Both the position numbers and the translations under genes were made by a program. A stretch of DNA of 42,960 nucleotides from Clostridia bacterium (GTDB taxonomy: Bacteria; Bacillota; Clostridia; Christensenellales; CAG-138), in NCBI GenBank assembly GCA_030526425.1, contig JAUNCT010000004.1, forward strand, positions 1-42,960, given 5' to 3'. Shown here piece after piece: positions 16,848 through 25,654 of the stretch (position 1 is the first letter of the stretch; the number at the start of each line of letters is the position of its first letter). The notes below the pieces were generated by a model. That model worked only from the letters and a program-made list of their open reading frames with translations. It was not told the DNA's origin and ran no database searches.

Positions 16848-17420
16848 TCACCTTTTTTTCACTTCGGGCCAGGGACGGGTGCTTTCTCCCGTCACCAGAA
16901 ATGCCAGATCCGCTTCCGCTGCCAATGGGCCGTCGATCAGCGAGTCCGAATAGAAACATTCGATATGCCCATTCGGGAAAGCCTCGTAAAACCGACGCAC
17001 CTTCTCCGCCCCGTGGCAATTCACCCCGGAATACACGCCGGTTTCAGGATCGACCACCGACGCCATGGCACACCCGATGCCGAGCCTTTCGCAGATGGGC
17101 TTGATGAGAAACTCCGGAGACGCCGAGATCACGACATCGTCCGGCTTCCGCACGGTCTCATACCAAGGTTTGATCAGCCCCATGTGGGAGTTCCAAAACG
17201 CTTCCACCGAAGCTTCCATATCATCCACGCCGCGGAAGATCCGGAAGAGCGTTTGCTTTGCCGCGGTTTTATCGGCAAGCTTCAGAGCATGACGGAGAAA
17301 CGCGAACCCCGCAGCGGGCAAATAACGGACAAGCGAAGGTTTCCGGCGAATCAGCCACTTCAGAAACTCCGCAGTACTGTCTTTCGTTGTGATGGTTTTG
17401 TCGAAATCGTATACGTTCAC
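16848..17420 (-). CDS. HAD-IB family phosphatase
   Basis: A 190-residue haloacid-dehalogenase-type hydrolase related to phosphoserine phosphatase (subclass IB). Motif I is YDFDKTITT at residues 4-12 (nucleophile D6, acid/base D8). Motif II is the SAS at about 100, motif III the lysine in HGAEKVRR, and motif IV is YSDSLIDGPLA. A helical cap lies between motifs I and II. It probably dephosphorylates a small metabolite; the substrate is unknown. The start is GTG 17418-17420 with AAAAGGAG upstream. The gene lies after trmD, separated by a structured 133-nt spacer, and ends at its own terminator. Confidence 0.85.
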   Translation of the reverse strand: MNVYDFDKTITTKDSTAEFLKWLIRRKPSLVRYLPAAGFAFLRHALKLADKTAAKQTLFRIFRGVDDMEASVEAFWNSHMGLIKPWYETVRKPDDVVISASPEFLIKPICERLGIGCAMASVVDPETGVYSGVNCHGAEKVRRFYEAFPNGHIECFYSDSLIDGPLAAEADLAFLVTGESTRPWPEVKKR

Positions 17421-17553
17421 GGCTGTCTCCTTTTCGCATTCCCCGCGCCGTCTTCGGGCACGTGCATCTGCTCCCTTAGCAGGGGAGCCCCTTGGGCGCG
17501 TCCCCTAATCGTGAAACGCGCCGTACCCGATGCGGGTGCGACGCAGTCAGCAG
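17421..17553 (-). other. Structured spacer between trmD and the HAD gene
   Basis: The 133 nt between the genes can fold into several stems on the minus strand: GGCGCGT/ACGCGCC (17495-17522) and an anticodon-arm-like CTCCC-CTGCTAA-GGGAG inside the tRNA copy at 17471-17493. No T run follows, so it is not an ordinary terminator. No small gene is visible. rplS, which usually follows trmD in Firmicutes, is not here. Confidence 0.5.
17471..17493 (-). repeat. Exact 23-nt copy of tRNA-Ser(GCU) anticodon region
   Basis: On the minus strand these 23 nt are identical to positions 2234-2256 of tRNA-Ser(GCU): the end of the D arm, the whole anticodon arm and GGGAG. Identity stops sharply at both ends, apart from an AGA after one mismatch. 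The rest of a tRNA (acceptor and T arms) is not recognisable, so this is a fragment, not a gene. A scar of site-specific integration at a tRNA gene is one explanation; a functional anticodon-arm mimic is another. Confidence 0.85.
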
Positions 17554-18339
17554 TTACGGTTGGTCTTCAACGGAAGCCGTATTCACGCTCTCCGGCGACA
17601 CGGTATCCGTTTTCGGCTTCCTTCTCCGCTTGTTCTTTTTGACAACCGGCGGATGGGCCGCCATCCACGCTTCATACATTTCGGGGCGGACGTTCTTGGT
17701 CTTCTCCAGTGCCTGCTCACGGCGCCATGCGACGATATTCGCATGATGACCGGACAACAGAACATCCGGCACGGTCATGCCGCGGAATTCGGCAGGACGC
17801 GTATATTGCGGGTACTCGAGCAATCCGTCCGTAAAGGACTCATCTTCGGCAGACAGTTCGGAACCGAGGACCCCCGGCACGAAACGGCTGACGCAATCCG
17901 TCAAAACCATTGCGGGGAGTTCACCGCCGGTCAAAACATAGTCGCCGATGGAGATCTCCTCGTCGATCAAAGTCATGACACGCTCGTCCACGCCCTCGTA
18001 ATGACCGCAGAGCAACAGCAAACGCTCTTCTTTTGCGAGTTCACGCGCATGCTCCGTCGTCAAGGGCTTGCCGCGCGGTGTCAGCAGGATGCGCTTTGCG
18101 GGCGCGCCCTCCGACAGAACGGCTTCCATACAGGAAAAGATCGGCTGCGCCATCATGACGAGCCCGGCACCGCCGCCGAAGGGATAATCGTCCGCCTTCC
18201 GGTGTTTGTTTTCGGTATATGCGCGGATGTCGTGCGTGCGGATCTCCATCAGACCCGCAGCACAGGCACGCCCGAGGATGCTTGCCCCGAATACGCCGCC
18301 GAACATCTCGGGGAACAGCGTGAGGATATCAATCCGCAA
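17554..18339 (-). CDS. trmD: tRNA (guanine-N1)-methyltransferase TrmD
   Basis: A 261-residue SPOUT-family enzyme that makes m1G37 next to the anticodon in tRNAs with G36G37, keeping the reading frame. The trefoil-knot SAM site is seen in [13 protein letters not shown] and [16 protein letters not shown]. The N-terminal [22 protein letters not shown] and C-terminal [12 protein letters not shown] signatures are present. A basic tail ([10 protein letters not shown]) extends the C terminus. The start is TTG 18337-18339 with AAGGAGG nine nt upstream; it overlaps rimM by 11 nt. It is the last gene of the ylxM-ffh-rpsP-khpA-rimM-trmD group. Confidence 0.97.
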   Translation of the reverse strand: MRIDILTLFPEMFGGVFGASILGRACAAGLMEIRTHDIRAYTENKHRKADDYPFGGGAGLVMMAQPIFSCMEAVLSEGAPAKRILLTPRGKPLTTEHARELAKEERLLLLCGHYEGVDERVMTLIDEEISIGDYVLTGGELPAMVLTDCVSRFVPGVLGSELSAEDESFTDGLLEYPQYTRPAEFRGMTVPDVLLSGHHANIVAWRREQALEKTKNVRPEMYEAWMAAHPPVVKKNKRRRKPKTDTVSPESVNTASVEDQP

Positions 18340-18844
18340 CGAGTCCGACCTCCTTCAGCACTTCCGCATCGAAAACGATGCGTCCTTCTTCCGGAGCCAC
18401 CTCATGCAGTACCTTCTTGAGTGCGGGCACCATGAGCTTTCCGTCGTCGATGACGTAAACATCGTTTGCGGGATATTCGTACACCTCGGTGATCTTACCG
18501 TAAACGCGCCCTTCGGTATCGGAAGCGGTCAGTCCAATAAGATCGGAAATGAAATAGGTATGTTCCGGGAGCTTGACCGCGTGTGCTCTGTCCACGCACA
18601 GGAACGCGCCGCGCAGCAGGTTTGCCGCATCGACGGTATCCGTTCCCGCGATATGGAGCACGACGGCATCGTTCATCAGCCGCACGTTCGAGAGCTTCAC
18701 TTCGGTATAGCTTCCCTTTTGTTCCAAAAAAGCATGCGAAAGACCACGGTACCGCTCGACGCGGTCCGTGGTCGGTTCAAGCTTGACGTCACCGCGCACG
18801 CCATGCGCGCGCACGATGCACCCGATTCGGAGATATTGTTTCAA
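18329..18844 (-). CDS. rimM: 16S rRNA processing protein RimM
   Basis: A 171-residue ribosome maturation factor that binds the 30S head (S19) and helps 16S processing. The N-terminal [22 protein letters not shown] block and the C-terminal PRC-barrel region ([30 protein letters not shown]) are typical. The start is TTG in TTGA, overlapping the khpA stop by 4 nt, with GGTGGAG upstream. Translationally coupled on both sides. Confidence 0.96.
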   Translation of the reverse strand: MKQYLRIGCIVRAHGVRGDVKLEPTTDRVERYRGLSHAFLEQKGSYTEVKLSNVRLMNDAVVLHIAGTDTVDAANLLRGAFLCVDRAHAVKLPEHTYFISDLIGLTASDTEGRVYGKITEVYEYPANDVYVIDDGKLMVPALKKVLHEVAPEEGRIVFDAEVLKEVGLVAD

Positions 18845-19068
18845 TCGATCTCCACCTGATATCTCTTGTTTTCGCGGATGGAAGCGGCGCGGACGACCGT
18901 ACGGATGGCCTTTGCGATGCGGCCTTTCTTTCCGATGACCTTGCCCATGTCGTTTTCGGCAACATGAAGACGGATGACCGTGGTATCGCCTTCCTCGTTG
19001 CTCTCTACGCGGACTTCATCCGGTGCATCCACAAGGCTCCTGGCGATGAAAAGCACCAGTTCGCTCAT
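18841..19068 (-). CDS. khpA: KH-domain RNA-binding protein KhpA (YlqC)
   Basis: A 75-residue, single KH-domain protein with the GxxG loop GKKG in MGKVIGKKGRIAKAIR. KhpA acts with KhpB/Jag as a small-RNA-binding partner affecting cell size and division in Firmicutes. Placed between rpsP and rimM as in many Bacillota. ATG with AAGAGG upstream. Confidence 0.95.
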   Translation of the reverse strand: MSELVLFIARSLVDAPDEVRVESNEEGDTTVIRLHVAENDMGKVIGKKGRIAKAIRTVVRAASIRENKRYQVEID

Positions 19069-19080
19069 TGCGGAAACCTC

Positions 19081-19323
19081 TTACTGGATCGCGCCGCTCT
19101 TCTTGAGCAGTGCACGGACGGTATCGGTGGGCTGAGCACCGTTCTTGACCCACTGTGCGGCCGCATCGTTGTCGACCTTCAGCTCGGCGGGTTCGACGGT
19201 GGGGTTGTAATAACCGATCTCGTCGACGAAAGCACCGTCACGGGGTGCGCGGGAATCCGCAACGACGATACGATAGAAAGGAGCCTTCTTTGCGCCCATT
19301 CTGCGAAGTCTGATCTTAAGCAT
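19081..19323 (-). CDS. rpsP: 30S ribosomal protein S16
   Basis: An 80-residue S16: [20 protein letters not shown] and the [10 protein letters not shown] and IGYYNP motifs are standard. ATG with ACGGAGG upstream. The 74-nt gap after ffh contains only a weak hairpin, so it is probably cotranscribed with ffh. Confidence 0.98.
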   Translation of the reverse strand: MLKIRLRRMGAKKAPFYRIVVADSRAPRDGAFVDEIGYYNPTVEPAELKVDNDAAAQWVKNGAQPTDTVRALLKKSGAIQ

Positions 19324-19397
19324 TGTTTGTTCCTCCGTTATTTTGAATTTAAATTTGTTGATCTATCGAAAACGGAAATCCGTTATTCGTTCTTTCG

Positions 19398-20744
19398 TCA
19401 GCGTCCGAACGGGAACCCGCCCCTGCGCCCGAACATACGGCGCAGCTTACCGGACGATCCCATCATCTGCTTCATCATCTTTTTGGTCTGATCGAACTGA
19501 TTGACCAAGCGGTTGACTTCTTGCACGGTCGTGCCGCTTCCGGCGGCGATGCGCTTTCTTCTGGAAGCGTTGAGCACGCCTGCGGGATCCTGCCGTTCCT
19601 TCTTGGTCATCGACTTGATGATCGCTTCGGTGTGCGCCAGCTGCTTTTCGTCGATCTTGACGTCTCCGAGCTGATTGCCGCCCGGGATCATCTTGAGCAG
19701 GTCTTCCATGGGTCCCATGGATTTCACGGACTGCATCTGCTCGAGGAAATCATCCAGCGTGAAGGAATTGTCCTTCATGCGGTTCAGCGTTTCCGCTGCT
19801 TTTTTCTCGTCGAAGGATTCCTGCGCCTTTTCAATGAGCGACAACACATCGCCCATGCCGAGGATGCGGGATGCCATCCGGTCGGGATGGAACACTTCGA
19901 GCTCGTTGAGCTTTTCGCCCGTACCGCAGAGCTTGATCGGCTTGCCGGTCACCTTGCGGACGGAGAGCGCGGCACCGCCGCGGGTATCGCCGTCGAGCTT
20001 GGTGAGGATCACACCGGTGATATCGACCGTTTCGTTGAAGGTCTTCGCGACGTTCACGGCGTCCTGACCGGTCATCGCGTCGACGACCAACAAGACTTCG
20101 CTCGGTTTCACGGTATCGCGGATGCGTTTGAGCTCATCCATCATATCGCCGTCGATGTGCAGACGACCTGCGGTATCGACGATGACGACATCGAGGAAAT
20201 CGTGCTGTGCCTTTTGGACCGCGAGTCTTGCGGTTTCCACCGGGTCTTCCTGCCCGCGTTCGAACACGGGCAGTTCCGCACGCGCACCGACCACCTTCAA
20301 CTGATCGATCGCCGCGGGGCGGTAGATATCGCACGCAGCAAGCAGGACCTTTTTGTTGTACTGCTTTTTGAGATGCGCACCGAGTTTTCCGCACATCGTG
20401 GTTTTACCGGCGCCCTGCAGACCGCACATCAGAATGACGGCGGGTTTGACGGAGCCGAAATCGATCCTCTGCGCGGTTTTGCCCATCAGTTCCGTCAGCT
20501 CTTCGTTGACGATCTTGATGATCTGCTGACCGGGTGTGAGGCTCTCGAGCACCGCAGCGCCGATGGCGCGTTCGGTAACGGTAGCGATGAACTCTTTTAC
20601 GACGAGAAAGTTGACGTCCGCTTCCAGCAACGCGAGCTTGATCTCGCGCATCGCTTCGCGCACTTCTTTCTCGGAAAGCTTACCTCTGCCGGAAAGTTTT
20701 TTGAAGACGTTTTGAAGTTTTCCGGTGATGCCTTCGAATGCCAT
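19398..20744 (-). CDS. ffh: Signal recognition particle protein Ffh (SRP54)
   Basis: A 448-residue SRP GTPase. The N domain is helical; the G domain has GLQGAGKTT (G1), VDTAGRLH (G3) and TKLDGD (G4). The methionine-rich M domain binds signal peptides and 4.5S RNA, with RKRIAAGSG as RNA-binding signature and an MMKQMM stretch. With FtsY it targets membrane proteins. The frame opens at 20810, but ATG 20742-20744 follows GGGAGG and matches the family (MAFEGITGKLQ). It begins one nt after the ylxM stop. No 4.5S RNA gene was found in the window. Confidence 0.98.
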   Translation of the reverse strand: MAFEGITGKLQNVFKKLSGRGKLSEKEVREAMREIKLALLEADVNFLVVKEFIATVTERAIGAAVLESLTPGQQIIKIVNEELTELMGKTAQRIDFGSVKPAVILMCGLQGAGKTTMCGKLGAHLKKQYNKKVLLAACDIYRPAAIDQLKVVGARAELPVFERGQEDPVETARLAVQKAQHDFLDVVIVDTAGRLHIDGDMMDELKRIRDTVKPSEVLLVVDAMTGQDAVNVAKTFNETVDITGVILTKLDGDTRGGAALSVRKVTGKPIKLCGTGEKLNELEVFHPDRMASRILGMGDVLSLIEKAQESFDEKKAAETLNRMKDNSFTLDDFLEQMQSVKSMGPMEDLLKMIPGGNQLGDVKIDEKQLAHTEAIIKSMTKKERQDPAGVLNASRRKRIAAGSGTTVQEVNRLVNQFDQTKKMMKQMMGSSGKLRRMFGRRGGFPFGR

Positions 20745-20745
20745 G

Positions 20746-21090
20746 TTATTCCTCCCAAACGGCGCCGATCGCGTCTGCCCCGCGGAGGAGCAGCTGCCTT
20801 TCCGCCGCATCGAGCGCCGTGGTTTCCACAGCGGTGCGGAATTCGCGGATCAAAGCGCGCGTGGTTTCCGTTCTTTCGATCATGCGGAGCTTTTGTTCCA
20901 ACGACCGCAGATGTTCTTCCGCCTGGACGATCCCCGCGCGGACAGCCTGACGTGTCACGCCTTCGCGCTCGGCGATCTCCGCAAGAGAAAGATTCTCATT
21001 GACGTATGCATCCACAAACAAGCTTTGCCGTTCGGACAAGAGCATGCCGTAATAATCATACAGCCGGCCGAGTTCGATCAGTCGTTCCAC
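20746..21090 (-). CDS. ylxM: YlxM, SRP-associated helix-turn-helix protein
   Basis: A 114-residue protein of the YlxM/p13 family, with a sigma-70 region-4-like HTH (LSLAEIAEREGVTRQAVRAGI). It is nearly always next to ffh or ftsY; a streptococcal YlxM modulates SRP GTPase activity. The frame begins with GTG 21099, but GAGGTGA then lies directly on it. The GTG at 21088-21090, with GAGGTGA six nt upstream, is a better start. Transcribed from a strong promoter carrying a long inverted repeat. Confidence 0.9.
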   Translation of the reverse strand: MERLIELGRLYDYYGMLLSERQSLFVDAYVNENLSLAEIAEREGVTRQAVRAGIVQAEEHLRSLEQKLRMIERTETTRALIREFRTAVETTALDAAERQLLLRGADAIGAVWEE

Positions 21091-21106
21091 GATCTTCACC
21101 TCAAAA

Positions 21107-21142
21107 GAACAGGTGTAAAGTAAATTTGTTTTACACCTGTTC
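21107..21142 (-). promoter_or_regulatory. 13-bp inverted repeat at the SRP operon start
   Basis: Perfect arms GAACAGGTGTAAA (21130-21142 on the minus strand) and TTTACACCTGTTC (21107-21119), loop 10 nt, followed by TTTT. The first arm begins one base after the -10 box, before the expected transcription start. It may therefore be a repressor operator; as RNA it could also act as a weak attenuator. Confidence 0.75.
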
Positions 21143-21143
21143 C

Positions 21144-21171
21144 ATTATACGTTATTTTATGCGGTTGTCAA
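21144..21171 (-). promoter_or_regulatory. Promoter of ylxM-ffh-rpsP operon
   Basis: Perfect TTGACA (21166-21171), 16-nt spacer and perfect TATAAT (21144-21149) on the minus strand; among the strongest promoters in the window. Confidence 0.9.
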
Positions 21172-21197
21172 TGTTTTTCCCGAAAAAACGGGAGTTC

Positions 21198-22091
21198 TCA
21201 GAACAGCGCGGCGGCAAACTCATCGGGATCGAACCGCTGCAGGTCGTCCTGCTTCTCACCGACGCCGACGAAACGCACCGGCACACGGAGTTCGTTCGCG
21301 ATGGCGATCACGACGCCTCCCTTCGCAGTACCGTCGAGCTTGGTGAGGATCACGCCGGAAAGCGGCACGGAATCTTTGAAAGCACGCGCCTGTGCGACCG
21401 CATTCTGTCCCGTCGTCGCATCGAGCACGAGGAGCACCTCGCACGGCGTATCGGGCAATTCTCTGGAAATGACGCGGCCGATCTTCGACAGCTCGTCCAT
21501 CAGATGCTGCTTGTTGTGCAAACGGCCTGCGGTATCGACGATCAACAGGTCGCAGTTCTTCGCCTTATACGACGCGACGCTGTCGAACACGACGGCGGCG
21601 GGATCGGAACCTTCCTGATGGCGCACCATGGGCACACCCGCACGCTCCGCCCATTCGGCAAGCTGCTCCGCCGCGGCCGCACGGAAGGTATCCGCCGCAG
21701 CAAGCATCGGCGCGCGACCGCTTTGCTTGTACACATGTGCGAGCTTACCGATGGAAGTCGTTTTGCCGACGCCGTTCACGCCGACGATCAGCAGCACGGC
21801 TTTGCCGTTCTCGGCGGCAAAGGGGCGCTCCGGACGCATGTGATCCGCAACGATCGAGATCAGCTTCTGCTTCGCTTCGGGGCGGGTGTTGATGTGTTCG
21901 CGTTTGCAAGCGTTGCGGAGTTCCTCAAGAAGTTCCTCCGTCGTCTCCATACCGACATCCGCGAGGATCAGACCTTCCTCGAGTTCATCGAAAAACGCGT
22001 CGTCGATCTTTTCCGCGGAGGAAAACAGGTTGCCGAACACCGCTTCGCGGGTCTTTGCAAGCCCCTGTTTCAGTTTGTCAAAAAATCCCAT
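21198..22091 (-). CDS. ftsY: SRP receptor FtsY
   Basis: A 297-residue SRP-receptor GTPase that docks Ffh-ribosome complexes at the membrane. The NG domain carries GVNGVGKTTSIGKLA (G1), DTFRAAAAEQL, VDTAGRLHNK (G3) and TKLDGTAKGG (G4). The N-terminal A domain is almost absent, as in many Firmicutes; an amphipathic MGFFDKLKQGLAKTRE helix would do the membrane binding. The ATG overlaps the smc stop by 1 nt (TAATG), with AGAGGAG upstream. Confidence 0.97.
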   Translation of the reverse strand: MGFFDKLKQGLAKTREAVFGNLFSSAEKIDDAFFDELEEGLILADVGMETTEELLEELRNACKREHINTRPEAKQKLISIVADHMRPERPFAAENGKAVLLIVGVNGVGKTTSIGKLAHVYKQSGRAPMLAAADTFRAAAAEQLAEWAERAGVPMVRHQEGSDPAAVVFDSVASYKAKNCDLLIVDTAGRLHNKQHLMDELSKIGRVISRELPDTPCEVLLVLDATTGQNAVAQARAFKDSVPLSGVILTKLDGTAKGGVVIAIANELRVPVRFVGVGEKQDDLQRFDPDEFAAALF

Positions 22092-25000
22092 TATTGTTTC
22101 TCCTCTCCGAATCTTGCGCTGACGACCTTGCTGACGCCGCGTTCCTCCATGGAAACGCCGTACAGCGAGTCGCAGACTTCCATACTGCCTTTTCTGTGTG
22201 TGATGAGAATGAACTGTGTCCCGTGGGAATACGTTTTCACGTAGTCCGCAAAACGGCTGACGTTCTCTTCATCGAGCGCGGCTTCGATCTCATCGAGCAC
22301 GCAGAACGCCGGCGGCTTGAGTTTGAGCAACGCAAACAGCAGTGCGATCGCCGTGAGCGCCCTTTCTCCGCCGGACAGGAGGCTCAGCAGCTGCAGTTTC
22401 TTTCCCGGCGGCTGTGCGATGATGTCGATATCGCAGTCGAGTACGCTGTTGTTGTCCGCCAAGCGAAGCTCCGCGGCACCGCCCCCGAACAATTCGGAGA
22501 AGGTCTCGTTGAAGTTCTTTCGGATCACTTCGAACTGCGTACGGAAGGTCTTCTCCATCGAACCCGTGAGTTCGGCAACGAGCTTGGTGAGATCCGCCTC
22601 GGCTTTTCTCAGATCGTCCCGCTGTGCGGACAGCGTTTCGAAGCGCTCTCCGACGGCTTTGTAATCCTCGATCGCGGCGAGGTTGATCGGTCCCAGTCCG
22701 CGGATCTCTTTGCGGATGACCGAGATCCGCTCCGCCGTCGGTCCGACGGGAAGGTCCTTGCGGAATTCGAGCGCGTTTTCGTATGTGAGCTCGTAATCCG
22801 CCCAGATCCTGTCCTGCAGAGACTGCAGTTCCAGTTCCGTACGGCTGAGCACCAGCTCTTGTTTGTGCTTTTGATCCGCCAGGTCGCGAAGCTCCGCCGA
22901 CAGACCTTCGAGTTTTTCCCGTTCGCCGCGGACCCGTTCCGAGATCTTTTGGCGTTGGGCTTCGAGTTCCCGCTCGAGCGCGCGCTGCTCGTCCGCCCCG
23001 TCTTTTTCGTTTCCGACTTTCTTTTCCGTTTCGGAAAGCGCCTTCGCAACTTCCTCCAGAGAAAGACGGACCCGTTCGGCGACCGCCTTGTTCCGTTCGG
23101 CTTCGACGAGGCATTCGTCCCGCTCGGTCAGGAGCCGCTTGCGTTCGTTCTCCTCGGCTTCCTGCTCGTTTTTCAGCCCGATCAGGCGGATACGCTGCTC
23201 GGTGAGGCGCTCCGCCGCCACATCCTTCCGTGCGCGGAGTTCCGAAAGCTTCTCCGCACACAGGCGCACCGCTTCTCTGGAAGCGGTATTGCCGGATTCG
23301 ATCCCGCCCGCGACGCGGCTGCTTTCTTCGCGCTGTCTGCCGAAATCGGCAAGGTTCTCTTCGAGCCCCGCCAGTTCCTCTTCCAACCGGGAGCGGCGCC
23401 CGTTTTCGTTTTCGACGTCGTGCCGGATCAGCTCCAGTTTTTCGTTGCTCTTGGTATGCTCGATCCTGCGTTCCTCGAGTTCCTCGCGGAAGGCTTCCGC
23501 CTGGATCTCCGCAAGAAGCAGGTCCTTCCGGATGGATTCCGCTTCGGTTTCCGACTTGGCGAGGCGTTCCTCTTTTTTCGCCAGAGTCTCCGACAGCTCG
23601 CGGATCTCACGCTCTCTGCCGAGCAGGGAAAATTGCTGTTTCTTGATGCTGCCGCCGCTCATGGCGCCGCCGGTGGAAATGATATCACCGTCGAGCGTGG
23701 CGATCGTCAGTCCGCCCGCGCCTTTCTTTTTAATGCGGATACCGCTTTCGAGGTCTTTGACGACGAGCGTCCGCCCGAGCAGATAATCGATGACGGGACG
23801 GATCCCGGGATCGCAGCCGATCAAATCGCTTGCGAAACCGAGGCACCCTTCTTCGCGGGCGACGCGCTTCTCACCCTCATCCGGCGGTCTGTGCCGCAGC
23901 AAAGCCATCGGCAGCAAGGTCGCCCTGCCGTAATCCCTTTTGCGGAGTGTATCGATGACGAAACGCGCGTCCTCCGCGGTCGGTGTGATGATATCCTGCG
24001 CGTGTGCGCCGAGTGCCATATTGACGGCGTTCTCGACTTCTTCCGGTACCCGGATGAGCTCTGCCACAACGCCGACGATCGCCGCGCCCAGCTTCGGGTC
24101 GCGGTCGGCGGCGTTCATAATGTGCTTGACGGCATTGAAATAACCTTCGCGGTTCTTCGCCATCTCCTCCAACAGATGCAAGCGCGAACGGACAGAACCC
24201 GTTTCGGTTTCGAGCATGCGGCAACGGTTGGCGTTTTCCGCAAGCTTGTCCTGCAGTTCGGAGCGGTTCCGCCGGGCGTTTTCCAGCGCCGTTTCCGCAT
24301 CGCGCACGGCGCGTTCCTTTTCGCCGTGTTCGCTTTGCGCCGCGGCGTATTCTTCATCGAGCCCCGCCCTGCCGCAATCCAGTGCGCCGATCTCGGACCG
24401 GATGCTTTCCATACGGTCCTTGAGCGCTTTTTCCATCGTTTCGAACCGGGAGGCGTCCGCACGGACATCCGCCAAACGGTTCATCGCATCCATGATGCTG
24501 TTCTTCTTGGTTTCGAGTTCGTTTTCCGCCGACGAAACCGCCTGCTCGAGTTCGGCAAGCGCCGCTTCCCCCGCAGACAATTCGTTTTCCGCGCGTTGGA
24601 TGAGCTTCGCCCTTCCGGTATCCGCATCCAAGCCGGCGAGCGTCTGCGTCAGTTCGTCCGCACGGGCATTGAGCGTATCGACCTGCTCCCGCAGGCGCTT
24701 CAGGTCCTTTTCGCCGTGTTCTCTGCGTTCCGTCAGCACCTTGCTCTCGCCGATGTATGTTTCGACCGAGGCCATGAGCGTCATCAGGCGCTTTTGCTGC
24801 TGTTGGAGCCGGCTTTCGACCTCTTCCGCTTTTTCTTCATCCGCACGGATACGTTCCCTGAGTGCGGCGGCTTCTCCGTCCGCTTCGGCACTCCGTTCCC
24901 CGAACTGATCGATCGCCGCTTTCGCACCGGAGATCTTTTCTCCGCACCGTTCGTAGCGGAACAAAAAATCGTTGATCTCGAGATCCTTCAGTTCGTCTCT

Positions 25001-25654
25001 GAGAACAAGATATCTCCGTGCCGCACGGCTCTGTTCTTCCAAAGGACCGACCCGTTCACCGAGTTCCCGCAGGATGTCCTCGATCCGCTCGAGGTTTTGG
25101 GCGGTGTGGTCGAGTTTGCGCACCGCCTCTTCCTTGCGGACGCGGAAACGCATGACGCCTGCCGCCTCTTCGAGTGCGGCGCGGCGGTCGTTCGATTTGT
25201 TCGAAAGGATCTCGTCGACCTTGCCCTGACCGATGATGGAATATCCGTCTTTGCCGATACCGGTATCGCGGAACAGCTCCTGCACGTCCTTCAGGCGGCA
25301 TGTCGCGCGGTTGATGCAGTACTCGCTTTCACCGCTGCGGTACAGCCGGCGCGTGATCGCCACCTCGTTATACGGGATGTTCAGTTTTCCGTCGGAGTTG
25401 TCGAAGGTCAGCGTGACTTCCGCCAAACCCTGCGGCTTCCGCTCCGCCGTGCCCGCGAAAATGACGTCTTCCATGCGCGAACCGCGCAGGGAACGCGCGC
25501 TCTGCTCGCCGAGGACCCAGCGCACGGCGTCTGCGATATTGCTTTTGCCGCTGCCGTTCGGTCCGATAACGGCGGTGATGCCTTGCGCAAAATCCAGTTC
25601 CGTTTTCCGCGCGAACGATTTGAATCCGGACAGCTCGAGTTTTGTCAGTCTCAC
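22091..25654 (-). CDS. smc: Chromosome partition protein SMC
   Basis: A 1187-residue SMC ATPase, the condensin that organises sister chromosomes with ScpA and ScpB. Walker A is GPNGSGKSNI (about 32-41); long coiled coils flank a hinge (about 500-660, with KHIMNAADRDPKLGAAIVG and GGLTIATLDGDIIS). The C-terminal signature LLSGGERALTAIAL and Walker B FCVLDEIEAALDE complete the head. The frame opens at a TTG at 25690 inside rnc, but GTG 25652-25654 overlaps the rnc stop as GTGA, has GGAAGGAAA upstream, and gives the usual length. Confidence 0.98.
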   Translation of the reverse strand: MRLTKLELSGFKSFARKTELDFAQGITAVIGPNGSGKSNIADAVRWVLGEQSARSLRGSRMEDVIFAGTAERKPQGLAEVTLTFDNSDGKLNIPYNEVAITRRLYRSGESEYCINRATCRLKDVQELFRDTGIGKDGYSIIGQGKVDEILSNKSNDRRAALEEAAGVMRFRVRKEEAVRKLDHTAQNLERIEDILRELGERVGPLEEQSRAARRYLVLRDELKDLEINDFLFRYERCGEKISGAKAAIDQFGERSAEADGEAAALRERIRADEEKAEEVESRLQQQQKRLMTLMASVETYIGESKVLTERREHGEKDLKRLREQVDTLNARADELTQTLAGLDADTGRAKLIQRAENELSAGEAALAELEQAVSSAENELETKKNSIMDAMNRLADVRADASRFETMEKALKDRMESIRSEIGALDCGRAGLDEEYAAAQSEHGEKERAVRDAETALENARRNRSELQDKLAENANRCRMLETETGSVRSRLHLLEEMAKNREGYFNAVKHIMNAADRDPKLGAAIVGVVAELIRVPEEVENAVNMALGAHAQDIITPTAEDARFVIDTLRKRDYGRATLLPMALLRHRPPDEGEKRVAREEGCLGFASDLIGCDPGIRPVIDYLLGRTLVVKDLESGIRIKKKGAGGLTIATLDGDIISTGGAMSGGSIKKQQFSLLGREREIRELSETLAKKEERLAKSETEAESIRKDLLLAEIQAEAFREELEERRIEHTKSNEKLELIRHDVENENGRRSRLEEELAGLEENLADFGRQREESSRVAGGIESGNTASREAVRLCAEKLSELRARKDVAAERLTEQRIRLIGLKNEQEAEENERKRLLTERDECLVEAERNKAVAERVRLSLEEVAKALSETEKKVGNEKDGADEQRALERELEAQRQKISERVRGEREKLEGLSAELRDLADQKHKQELVLSRTELELQSLQDRIWADYELTYENALEFRKDLPVGPTAERISVIRKEIRGLGPINLAAIEDYKAVGERFETLSAQRDDLRKAEADLTKLVAELTGSMEKTFRTQFEVIRKNFNETFSELFGGGAAELRLADNNSVLDCDIDIIAQPPGKKLQLLSLLSGGERALTAIALLFALLKLKPPAFCVLDEIEAALDEENVSRFADYVKTYSHGTQFILITHRKGSMEVCDSLYGVSMEERGVSKVVSARFGEEKQ

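Noticed and set aside
2234..17493. An integrated element bounded by the two tRNA-Ser 23-mers
   Set aside because: The copies are inverted, so recombination would flip rather than excise the segment; the genes between are ordinary chromosomal ones with no integrase or phage genes.
21172..21197. Terminator directly after ftsY
   Set aside because: Only a 4-bp CCCG/CGGG hairpin with a T-rich loop is present and no T tail follows on the minus strand; too weak to call.
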